The notes under the pieces were generated by a model. That model was not told the DNA's origin. It ran no database searches and was given only the letters and a program-made list of their open reading frames with translations. A program made the translations under genes and the position numbers. Positions 53,527 through 63,170 of a stretch of DNA of 64,000 nucleotides are shown here, one piece after another (the stretch's first letter is position 1; each line of letters begins with the position of its first letter). The DNA comes from Salipiger mangrovisoli. Its GTDB lineage: Bacteria > Pseudomonadota > Alphaproteobacteria > Rhodobacterales > Rhodobacteraceae. The stretch spans positions 124,001 through 188,000 of the forward strand of contig NZ_JADFFK010000012.1 in the NCBI RefSeq assembly GCF_015223355.1, in the 5' to 3' direction.

Positions 53527-53550
53527 GCAGGGCGGCCGCGGCCGCCCTGC
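53527..53550. repeat. 24-bp perfect palindrome
   Basis: The sequence from 53527 to 53550 is fully self-complementary (left half GCAGGGCGGCCG, right half CGGCCGCCCTGC), nine bases after the stop codon of the minus-strand peptidase gene. It could form a strong hairpin in that mRNA. Confidence 0.85.
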
Positions 53551-53558
53551 AGGCGGCA

Positions 53559-54722
53559 TCAGGCCGCGGGCATGCGGCGCTCGATGATCTCCGCCCACCA
53601 GGAGCATCCCGCCGGGATCGCCTCGTCGTTGAAGTTGTACTTGGGATGGTGCACCGCCGCCGTGTCGCCGTTGCCGACGAGGATATAGGCCCCCGGCCGC
53701 TCCTCGAGCATGAAGGCGAAATCCTCGCCGCCCATGACCAGCGGCGCGTCGGCGCAGTCGCCCGAGACCGCGCGCGCCACCTCGGCGGCAAACGCGGTCT
53801 GCTCCTCGGAGTTGACCATCACCGGGTAGTTGCGCGTGTAGTCCACCGTCGCGACGCAACCCAGCGCCGCCGCCATGCCGGTGCAGATCTCGGTGATCCG
53901 GGTCTCGGCGAGGTCGCGGTTCTCGGGCGCCAGCGTGCGCACGGTGCCGCGCAGGGTCACGCGCTGCGGGATCACGTTGAAGGCCTTCGACGAGGTCTCG
54001 AAGCTGGTCACCGAAACCACGATCTCTGTCACCGGGTTGGCGTTGCGCGCGGCGATGGTCTGCAGCGCGGTGACGATCTGCGCCGAGGTCACCGTGGGAT
54101 CGATGGTCTCATGCGGCTTGGCGGCATGGCCCCCCTTGCCCTCGACGGTCACCTCGAAGACGTCGGTGGCGGCGAAGAAGGCGCCGGGCCGGATCGAGAA
54201 GCTGCCCACCGGCAGGCCCGGCCAGTTGTGCATGCCGTAGACCTCCTGGATGTTCCAGCGCGCCATCATGCCGTCGTCGCACATTTCCTTGCCGCCGCCG
54301 CCGCCCTCCTCGGCGGGCTGGAAGATCACCACGGCGGTGCCGTCGAAGTTGCGCGTCTCGGCGAGGTATTTCGCGGCGCCGAGCAACATGGCGGTATGGC
54401 CATCATGGCCGCAGGCATGCATCGCGCCGGGGGTCTTCGAGGCATAGTCGAGCCCGGTGTTCTCGAGGATCGGCAGCGCGTCCATGTCGGCACGCAGGCC
54501 GATGACCTTGCCCGAGCCGCCCGCCTTGCCCTTGATCACCCCCACGACGCCGGTGCGGCCGATGCCCGTCACCACCTCGTCGCAGCCGAACTCCCGCAGC
54601 TTTTCCGCCACCACAGCCGAGGTGCGGTGGGTCTCAAACAGGATTTCGGGGTTCTCATGGAGATCGCGGCGCCATTCGGTGATTTCGGACTGGAGCTCGG
54701 CGAAGCGGTTCTTGACGGGCAT
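53559..54722 (-). CDS. M20-family amidohydrolase (hippurate hydrolase/HipO-like)
   Basis: A 387-residue cytoplasmic metallopeptidase. GLRADMDALPI, HACGHDGHTAML (about 99-110), PAEEGGGGGKEM (about 135-146) and the dimerisation lid carry the metal ligands of the M20D group, which cleaves N-acyl amino acids. I start at ATG 54722, giving the standard N terminus MPVKNRFAELQSEITEWRRD; an in-frame ATG at 54749 is possible. Probably a separate unit from the DAO/ArgE pair. Confidence 0.92.
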   Translation of the reverse strand: MPVKNRFAELQSEITEWRRDLHENPEILFETHRTSAVVAEKLREFGCDEVVTGIGRTGVVGVIKGKAGGSGKVIGLRADMDALPILENTGLDYASKTPGAMHACGHDGHTAMLLGAAKYLAETRNFDGTAVVIFQPAEEGGGGGKEMCDDGMMARWNIQEVYGMHNWPGLPVGSFSIRPGAFFAATDVFEVTVEGKGGHAAKPHETIDPTVTSAQIVTALQTIAARNANPVTEIVVSVTSFETSSKAFNVIPQRVTLRGTVRTLAPENRDLAETRITEICTGMAAALGCVATVDYTRNYPVMVNSEEQTAFAAEVARAVSGDCADAPLVMGGEDFAFMLEERPGAYILVGNGDTAAVHHPKYNFNDEAIPAGCSWWAEIIERRMPAA

Positions 54723-54840
54723 GGAGGGGGATCCCTGTTGTTTGATCATATTTCGCACGGAGCCTGCCACCGCCGCCGGGGCGTGGCAAGCAGAGCCGGG
54801 CCGTGACCCTGGGGCAAAGCGCCGGCGCGCCGGCCGCCCG

Positions 54841-56190
54841 TCAGAGGTTCGGCCCCGGCACCAGCCTGCTGCCATCCGAGAAGCGCGACAGGCGGAAGCG
54901 GCTCATGTCATGGCCGGGCTTCCTGCCCTGCACCATGTCCGCCACCACCCGGCCGAAGCCCGGACCGATGCCGAAGCCGTGGCCGCACATGCCCGTGGCG
55001 ACGATGAGGCCGGGGATCTGCGCCACGTGATCGACCACCGGGACCACGTCCGGCATCACGTCGATCATCCCGGCCCAGCTCGCCTGCAGTGGCACCTCGC
55101 CCATCTGCGGGAAATGCTGCGCGAACTGCCGGCGGGTGGCGGCCACCTTGCCCGCATGGGGCTCGGGCGAGAGGATGCGCATCCGCTCGAAAGGGCTCTG
55201 CTCGTCATCGCGCCAGTCGCGCGGCGTGCCCCAGGCGTCGGGATACCCCGCGGGAGCCTTCGCCCGGAAGCGCACGTCGAAGCTGCCCTGTCGCGCCAGC
55301 GCGATGTAGGGACGCGCGTGGCGCAGTGCGTCGGGACCGAGGTACAGCTCGGAAAACGCCGAGGGCGCCAGCGTGTAGCCGCCATCGGCGCGCGGGCGGA
55401 AGGCCAGCACGTCGTCCACCGCCGCCTTGTTCGCCACCTGCGGCAGCGGCGCGGTGGCCATGGCGGTCGAACGCACGGAAAGCTGCGGGATCGTCACCCC
55501 GTGCCGCTTCAGGAACAGCCCGGACCAGGCCCCGCCCGCAAGCACCGCCTGCGCGCAGCGCACGGTCCCCGCCTCGGTGACCACGCCGGTCACGCGGCCG
55601 CCGCTGCGCGCGAGCCCGCGCACCGCGCAGCGCTCGCGCACGATCACCCCTTCCGAGGCCGCGAGCCGCGCCAGCTCGGGAACCGCGACCCAGGGCTCGC
55701 CCTTCATGTCGGTGGGCGTGTGCAGCATGCCGACCCAGGGGCTCTCGGTGGCCCCGGTCAGCGCCCGTGTCTGCGCCGCGTCCAAGAGCTCGGAACTGAC
55801 GCCAAGCGGCTTTGCCTGCGCGAGCCAGCCCGCGAAGCCCTCCATCTCGGCGCAGCTCTTGGCCAGATAGCCGACGCCCACGGTGCGCGTGCCGAGCCGC
55901 CCCTCGCAGAGCACGTCCAGGTCCTGCCAGAGCCGCTGCGCCTCCATGGCGATCGGGATCTCGGCCATGTCCCGGCCCTGCACGCGGATCCACCCCCAGT
56001 TGCGCGAACTCTGCTCGGCGGCGACTCGGCCCTTCTCCAGCAGCACCACCTTCAGCCCGGCGCGATTGGCAAACAGCGCCGTGCAAGTGCCGATGACGCC
56101 ACCGCCGATGACCACGAGGTCGGCGGCCTCGGGCAGCGCGCCCTGGTGTTCGGCCGGGATGACCTCGGCAAGGGGAAAGCTCATGCTCAT
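54841..56190 (-). CDS. FAD-dependent amino acid/amine oxidoreductase (DAO family)
   Basis: A 449-residue flavoprotein. The N-terminal Rossmann motif VVIGGGVIGTCTALFANRAG (about 26-45) binds FAD; SSRNWGWIRVQGRD and the C-terminal GLIVATGMCGHGFGIGPGFG are typical of the DadA-like DAO branch. It oxidises a D-amino acid or N-methyl amine, not identifiable by sequence. Its start overlaps the argE stop by four bases, so both are co-translated. Confidence 0.9.
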   Translation of the reverse strand: MSMSFPLAEVIPAEHQGALPEAADLVVIGGGVIGTCTALFANRAGLKVVLLEKGRVAAEQSSRNWGWIRVQGRDMAEIPIAMEAQRLWQDLDVLCEGRLGTRTVGVGYLAKSCAEMEGFAGWLAQAKPLGVSSELLDAAQTRALTGATESPWVGMLHTPTDMKGEPWVAVPELARLAASEGVIVRERCAVRGLARSGGRVTGVVTEAGTVRCAQAVLAGGAWSGLFLKRHGVTIPQLSVRSTAMATAPLPQVANKAAVDDVLAFRPRADGGYTLAPSAFSELYLGPDALRHARPYIALARQGSFDVRFRAKAPAGYPDAWGTPRDWRDDEQSPFERMRILSPEPHAGKVAATRRQFAQHFPQMGEVPLQASWAGMIDVMPDVVPVVDHVAQIPGLIVATGMCGHGFGIGPGFGRVVADMVQGRKPGHDMSRFRLSRFSDGSRLVPGPNL

Positions 56191-57353
56191 GCCAGGCGCT
56201 CCAGCAGCTGTTCCATGAACTCCTGGCCCGCATGAAGCTGGGACACGGCGATGGATTCATCGGGTTGATGCGCGATGCCGATATCGCCCGGCCCGCAGAC
56301 CACCACGTCGTAGCCGCCAGCCTGGAAGTGGCTGGCCTCGGTTCCGTAGCTCACGTGGCGCATGCCGTTGTCGCCGGTGATCTGGCGCACCAGCTCCTCG
56401 GCGCGGTTGCCCGCGGTGGGCGCAAAGGGCGGCAGGTTGAACGCGGCGCGCACTTCGATCCGGGCCTCGGGCCGCACCGCCTGCATCTGCGCGTTGAGCT
56501 CGGCCACCTTGTCCATGAGCTTCGCCTGCCAAGAGGCCGGGTCCTCGCCGGGCACCACGCGGAATCCGAGCGGGAACCAGCAATCCTTGGCGGTGATGTT
56601 CTGCGCGGTGCCGCCGCGGATCTGGCCGACGTGGACGTTGGTATAGGGCGGCGTGAAGAGCGCCGCCACCGGCCCCGGCGCGGCCGCGGCGTTCTCGGCG
56701 TTGACCGCATTGCACCAGTCGATCAGCTTGGCGCCCCACATGATCGCCGAGACGCCGGACTCGAGGATCGAACTGTGCACCTCGACGCCACGCACATGCA
56801 CCTCGAAGCTGATGCCGCCCTTGTGGCCGGTGACCGGCTTGAGCATGGTCGGCTCGCCGACGATCACCGCGCTGGCCTTCGGCACCACACCCTGCATGGC
56901 CGCGACAAGGTCGATCGCCCCGGCGCAGCCGATCTCCTCGTCGTAGCTGAAGGCCAGCTGCAACGGCCGCGTCACGCCCCGGTGTTTCGCCTCCACCAGC
57001 GCCCAGATCGCGAGCGCGTCGAAGGCCTTCATGTCCGTCGCGCCGCGCCCGTAGAGCCGCCCCCCGCGCTCGGTCAGCACCCAGGGGTCCGAGCTCCAGT
57101 CCTGCCCCTCGACCGGCACCACGTCGGTATGGCCCGACAGCACCACCCCGCCCTCGACTTCGGGGCCGACATGGGCAAAGAGCGCCGCCTTCAGCTCCGG
57201 CTCGGAGGGCTTGGCGTGGCGGTGGCTTTCAATGCCATGGCTGGCGAGATAGTCCTCGGTCCAGCCGATCAGGTCGAGATTGCTGACGGTGCTGACGGTG
57301 GGAAAGGCGACGAGCTTTTCCAGAAGCTCGCGCGGGGTAAGCCGGGGGGTCAT
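56187..57353 (-). CDS. Acetylornithine deacetylase (ArgE)
   Basis: A 388-residue M20A metallohydrolase. SGHTDVVPVEGQDW (about 73-86), YGRGATDMKAF (about 100-110), DEEIGCAGA and GEPTMLKPV match ArgE, which removes acetate from N-acetylornithine. Here it is first in an operon with a DAO-family oxidase, an arrangement that hints at catabolic N-acyl amino acid use. ATG 57353 is the family-consistent start; the frame is open to 57422. Confidence 0.9.
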   Translation of the reverse strand: MTPRLTPRELLEKLVAFPTVSTVSNLDLIGWTEDYLASHGIESHRHAKPSEPELKAALFAHVGPEVEGGVVLSGHTDVVPVEGQDWSSDPWVLTERGGRLYGRGATDMKAFDALAIWALVEAKHRGVTRPLQLAFSYDEEIGCAGAIDLVAAMQGVVPKASAVIVGEPTMLKPVTGHKGGISFEVHVRGVEVHSSILESGVSAIMWGAKLIDWCNAVNAENAAAAPGPVAALFTPPYTNVHVGQIRGGTAQNITAKDCWFPLGFRVVPGEDPASWQAKLMDKVAELNAQMQAVRPEARIEVRAAFNLPPFAPTAGNRAEELVRQITGDNGMRHVSYGTEASHFQAGGYDVVVCGPGDIGIAHQPDESIAVSQLHAGQEFMEQLLERLA

Positions 57354-57470
57354 GGGGCGTCCTTGGTCTGTCTTCGGCGCCGACCTAAACCTGCCTGAGC
57401 GGCGGCCACAAGGGGGCCCCACCGCCGTCTCCGCGCATTCATGCCCCGCAGCGGCGCTCCCGCCCGCGTT

Positions 57471-58754
57471 TCAGGCGCGCGCCACGCCGCGGCCCGAGGC
57501 CGCCCAGGCGAGCCCGTCGACCACCGCGGTGAAGGCCTCGGACCGGCGCAGCATCGCGCCCGGACAGACCGCCCGCGCCTCGTCCTCGACCAGCGCCATC
57601 AGGCTCGAGCCGCCGACCAGCACCACGCTGTCCACCTGCGCGGGCGAGACCTGCGCCAGCATCAGCGTCTCGTAGATCGCCATGCGCAGCGCCTCGCGCG
57701 CCTCGCCGAGCGCGGCATTGAGCGTGCCTGCGGTGATCCTCGCGCCGAGCCCCGGCTCGATCATCCCCATGGCGATCTGCGCCCCCGCAACGCCCGAGTT
57801 GGCATCGATCTTGCCGCGCTCCACGGCAAAGGCCAACTCATGCCCCAGCTCGTCGGTGATCACCGCCTGCAATCGTCGCATCGCCTCCGGCGCCTCGGCA
57901 AGGCGCAGCATCTCCGCCACGGCCCGCTCGGTGTCGCGGGAATAAAGGAAGGGGATCTTCGCCCAGGTCGAAAGATCCACGTAAAGCGCGTTCGGCACCG
58001 GCAGCAGCCCCTCGCCGAAGTCGCGCCGCAGCGCGCCGCCGAGGCCGAGCAGCGGCATGGCATGGCGCATCGAGACCGCGTGGTCGAAGTCCGTGCCACC
58101 AAGCCGGATGCCGTGGCTGGCGGTGATCGCAATGCCGTCGCCCGCGCTGCGGAAGACGGTGAAATCCGAGGTGCCGCCGCCGATGTCGATGATCAGCCCG
58201 GTGCCCCCGGTGCCCCCGGTGCCCTCGGCGATGCGGCTCGCCAGGGCTGCCGCCTCCGGCTCGAACATCATCTCGACACCCTCGAACCCGGCAGCAAGAT
58301 AGCACCCGCGCAGGTCCTCCTCGGCGCGGGCGTCGCGCTCGGGATCACGGGTGTGGAAATGCACCGGACGACCCGACAGCGCCCGGCGGAAGCTCCGCCC
58401 GGTCTGCGCCTCGGCCCGCGTCTTCATCTCCACGAGAAAGGCGGTGACGATCTCCGCCAGGGTCCGCCGCCTGCCGCCGATCAGCCGCTTTTCATGAAAC
58501 AGCCCGGTCCCGAGCACGCTCTTCAGCGCGCGCATGTAACGGCCTTCCTCGCCGGCGATCAGCGCCTCGGAGGCCGCCGCGCCGATACGCATGCCGCCGT
58601 CTTCGGGGAAGAACACCGCCGTGGGCAGGGTCTCGGCACCGGCCTCGATCTCCAGCAGGCGCACCGCGCCGCCCTCGACGATCCCCGCCGCAGAGTTGGA
58701 GGTTCCGAAATCGATTGCCAGGCAGTCGCCGCCCGCATAGCCCGCATCCGCCAT
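57471..58754 (-). CDS. YegD-like Hsp70-family protein
   Basis: A 427-residue actin-fold ATPase. AIDFGTSNSAAGI (about 13-25) is phosphate-1, IIDIGGGTSDFTVF (about 187-200) phosphate-2 and VVLVGGSSLM (about 378-387) the adenosine region. It lacks the Hsp70 substrate-binding domain, as YegD does. Residues before phosphate-2 include a GTG GTG GTG amino-acid repeat encoded by a 9-bp tandem repeat. A chaperone role is not established for this class. Confidence 0.9.
   Translation of the reverse strand: MADAGYAGGDCLAIDFGTSNSAAGIVEGGAVRLLEIEAGAETLPTAVFFPEDGGMRIGAAASEALIAGEEGRYMRALKSVLGTGLFHEKRLIGGRRRTLAEIVTAFLVEMKTRAEAQTGRSFRRALSGRPVHFHTRDPERDARAEEDLRGCYLAAGFEGVEMMFEPEAAALASRIAEGTGGTGGTGLIIDIGGGTSDFTVFRSAGDGIAITASHGIRLGGTDFDHAVSMRHAMPLLGLGGALRRDFGEGLLPVPNALYVDLSTWAKIPFLYSRDTERAVAEMLRLAEAPEAMRRLQAVITDELGHELAFAVERGKIDANSGVAGAQIAMGMIEPGLGARITAGTLNAALGEAREALRMAIYETLMLAQVSPAQVDSVVLVGGSSLMALVEDEARAVCPGAMLRRSEAFTAVVDGLAWAASGRGVARA
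58201..58227 (-). repeat. 9-bp tandem repeat inside the YegD-like gene
   Basis: GTGCCCCCG is repeated three times (third copy with one change). It encodes Gly-Thr-Gly units directly before the phosphate-2 motif, so slippage would lengthen a surface loop without a frameshift. Confidence 0.75.
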
Positions 58755-58827
58755 GACATGCTCCCCGAGGATGGAAAGCCGCCGGGCTACCGAAAACGCC
58801 GAACCGGGGCAAGAGCGAAACGCCCGC

Positions 58828-58890
58828 CCCTTCTTCTAGGCAGAAATATCCCGGGGGAGTCCGCCGGAGGCGGACGGGGGCAGCGCCCCC
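58828..58890 (-). repeat. 3'-end repeat element, copy 5
   Basis: On the minus strand: GGGGGC/GCCCCC hairpin, GTCCGCC/GGCGGAC hairpin, then CCCCCGGGATATTTCTGCC and TAGAAGAAG. It lies about 90 bases after, and in the orientation of, minE. Additional GC-rich inverted repeats fill the space between. Confidence 0.85.
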
Positions 58891-58977
58891 TCGACGTGGG
58901 CCGCGCGCGCTCGGCGCGCCGGGCCGGGGCCCACAGGGCGGCGGCCCGATGCCGCCGCGGTCGTCACGGCAAGGGCC

Positions 58978-59292
58978 TCAGCCCTTTGCCGCAGCTTTCT
59001 TCTCGCCCGCCTTCTTCTCGACCGGCTTGGCCTCGGTCTTCTGGTCGACCGGCAGCTCGATGTTGATCTCGAGGCTGGAGACGTCACCGATGGAATCCAT
59101 GCGGATTCCAACGGCATCGTCACTCACCTGCACATAGCGCTTGATCGCCTCGACGATGTCGCGCTGCAGCAGCGGCAGGAAGTCGGCGCTGGGACCCGAC
59201 CCGCGCTCATGCGCGAGAAGGATCTGCAGACGCTCCTTGGCCTGGGCCGAGGATTTTGGCTTGCGGTTGAAGGTGAACCCGAAAAGATTCAT
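58978..59292 (-). CDS. Cell division topological specificity factor MinE
   Basis: A 104-residue protein. The N-terminal MNLFGFTFNRKPKSSAQAKE is the membrane/MinD-binding segment, LLAHERGSG and FLPLLQRDIVEAIKRYVQV form the conserved core, and the C-terminal tail of Lys/Ala repeats is poorly conserved. MinE displaces MinD and drives pole-to-pole oscillation. It overlaps minD by four bases. Confidence 0.96.
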   Translation of the reverse strand: MNLFGFTFNRKPKSSAQAKERLQILLAHERGSGPSADFLPLLQRDIVEAIKRYVQVSDDAVGIRMDSIGDVSSLEINIELPVDQKTEAKPVEKKAGEKKAAAKG

Positions 59293-60107
59293 GCGCTCCT
59301 CCCGAAGAGACGGGACATCAGCCCGGGAACCTTCTCACCCTCGATTTTCATCGGCAGGTCCTCGCCGTCGAGCCGTGCGACGGCTTCCTCGTAGGCGGTG
59401 GCCGCACGGGACTTCTCGTTGAGGATCACCGGCACGCCGACGTTCGAGGCGCGCAGCACCGCGGGGCTTTCCGGGATCACGCCGAGCAGCGGGATCGCGA
59501 GGATTTCCAGCACGTCCTCGACCGACATCATCTCGCCGTCGCCCGAACGCTTGGGGTCGAAGCGGGTGAGCAGCAGGTGGCTCTTGATCTGGTCTTCCTC
59601 GCCCCGCTCGGCGCGGGCGGTCTTCGAGCTGAGCAGACCGAGCATGCGGTCGCTGTCGCGCACCGAGGAGACCTCGGGGTTGGTCACCACCACGGCCTCG
59701 TCGGCGTAGTACATGGCCAGCTGCGCGCCGCGCTCGATGCCCGCCGGGCTGTCGCAGATGATGTAGTCGAACTCCTCGCGGAGCTCGTTCAGCACCTTCT
59801 CGACGCCTTCCTGGGTCAGCGCGTCCTTGTCGCGGGTCTGCGAGGTCGGCAGCACGTAGAGGTTGTCGAGACGGCGATCCCGGATCAGCGCCTGGTTCAG
59901 CTTGGCGTCGCCCTGGATCACGTTGATGAAATCGAACACGACCCGGCGCTCGCAGCCCATGATCATGTCGAGGTTGCGCAGACCCACGTCGAAGTCGATC
60001 ACGACGGTGCGGTGCCCGCGCGATGCGAGACCGGCGCTGATGGCAGCCGAGGACGTGGTCTTGCCCACGCCACCCTTGCCCGAGGTCACAACGATTACTT
60101 TGCTCAC
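59289..60107 (-). CDS. Septum site-determining ATPase MinD
   Basis: A 272-residue ParA-like ATPase. The deviant Walker A KGGVGKTT is at 11-18, switch segments VVIDFDVGLRNLDMIMG and DYIICDSPAGIERGA follow, and the C terminus KVPGLMSRLFGRSA is the amphipathic membrane-targeting helix. It recruits MinC to the membrane at poles. Middle gene of minC-minD-minE. Confidence 0.97.
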   Translation of the reverse strand: MSKVIVVTSGKGGVGKTTSSAAISAGLASRGHRTVVIDFDVGLRNLDMIMGCERRVVFDFINVIQGDAKLNQALIRDRRLDNLYVLPTSQTRDKDALTQEGVEKVLNELREEFDYIICDSPAGIERGAQLAMYYADEAVVVTNPEVSSVRDSDRMLGLLSSKTARAERGEEDQIKSHLLLTRFDPKRSGDGEMMSVEDVLEILAIPLLGVIPESPAVLRASNVGVPVILNEKSRAATAYEEAVARLDGEDLPMKIEGEKVPGLMSRLFGRSA

Positions 60108-60132
60108 TGGCGGCTCCTGTTGAATGCCGAGG

Positions 60133-60960
60133 TTATCCGAACGGCGCGACGATCAGCCGCTCGTCCTCGAGGTAAATCTGCACCATCTTGTGACGCACGT
60201 CGGCGCCAAGGCTGTCGGACGTGCGGTAAAGGCCGGCGATGGCCAGCAGCTCGGCATCGAGCGACTGACAGAAGATGCGGGCGTTCTCGTCGCCGTCGAT
60301 GCCGGCGAAGGCGCGGCCGCGCATCCGGCCATAGACGTGGATGTTGCCGGCGGCGAAAAGCTCGGCCCCCGAGCTGACCGGGCCGACCACCGTGAGATCG
60401 CCCTTGTCGGCGATCACCGTCTGGCCCGAGCGGACCGGCATGGTGACGATCTTGTTCTCCGGCGCGACGCGCTGCGGGATCGGCGCGGGTTCGGGTTCCG
60501 GTGCGGGCGCAGGCTGCGCTTCCGGCATCGGCGGGCGTTCCTGCTGGAACACGCGCTGCGGGCGCTTCTGCTCGGAACTCGGCAGCGCCCCGCGCAGCGG
60601 CGCATCCCGTCCGCCGGTCACGGAGATCAGCCCAAGCCCGGCGGCGGCCGCGCGCAGCGCCTCGTCGCCGCCCTGCAGGCCGAACACCGCAAGCTCGCGG
60701 CGGCGCAGGTCAGCGACCAGCTCGGTCAGCGCCTCTGGGGTCACCGCGGCCTGGGATTGTTCAAGGTCGATGATCACCGGCGCGTCGGTGAAGAAGTTCG
60801 GGGTCTTCTCCAGCCGGTCGGCCAGCATCTCGTAGAACCGGGCATCTGGCGCCGTGCTCAAGCGCAGGGCCAGAGCGGTCAGGAACCGCCCCCGGAACTG
60901 GAAGGGTTTCAGTGTCGTCCCGACACCATCGATGTTGCCGCTGGCGACGTCTGTCTGCAC
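60133..60960 (-). CDS. Septum site-determining protein MinC
   Basis: A 275-residue FtsZ inhibitor. The N-terminal domain (about 10-110) meets FtsZ, a proline/glutamate-rich linker (QPAPAPEPEPAPIPQ) follows, and the C-terminal beta-helix (about 175-275) has VIADKGDLTVVGPVSSGAEL and GNIHVYGRMRGRAFAG. I start at GTG 60960; no good ribosome binding site is visible, so the start is uncertain (frame open to 61059). First gene of the min operon. Confidence 0.93.
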   Translation of the reverse strand: MQTDVASGNIDGVGTTLKPFQFRGRFLTALALRLSTAPDARFYEMLADRLEKTPNFFTDAPVIIDLEQSQAAVTPEALTELVADLRRRELAVFGLQGGDEALRAAAAGLGLISVTGGRDAPLRGALPSSEQKRPQRVFQQERPPMPEAQPAPAPEPEPAPIPQRVAPENKIVTMPVRSGQTVIADKGDLTVVGPVSSGAELFAAGNIHVYGRMRGRAFAGIDGDENARIFCQSLDAELLAIAGLYRTSDSLGADVRHKMVQIYLEDERLIVAPFG

Positions 60961-61111
60961 GCTTGTTCTTAGCCTTCTGCTCTCGGGCCTGGCACAGATT
61001 CGTGTCTGTGCTTCGTTGCATCGTGCATAATCATCCCACGTTCCGGGATCCACCTCCAAGCCAAAATTTTCTCGTCATCGGCAGAGAAATGCCGTGACGC
61101 AACCACAACCC

Positions 61112-62932
<1,821 letters not shown>

Positions 62933-63170
62933 TGGGGGCTCTCCGTCAGTGTCAGTGCAAACGCTAAAGGCAGCATCCGCGAGCTGTCAAACCCAAGGAC
63001 GCGGTGACCCCAAGGCAATGCTTGCATTTTGCGCGTGTTCTGCTTCGATGACCGCCAAGCGGGATCAGAGGATTGTGAACGTCGGACCCCAACAGGCCGG
63101 GCTGACGCGATTTTCCCGCTGCAACAAAGAAGAGACCAACCGGTCTTAGGTCGATAACAGGGAGTGACCT

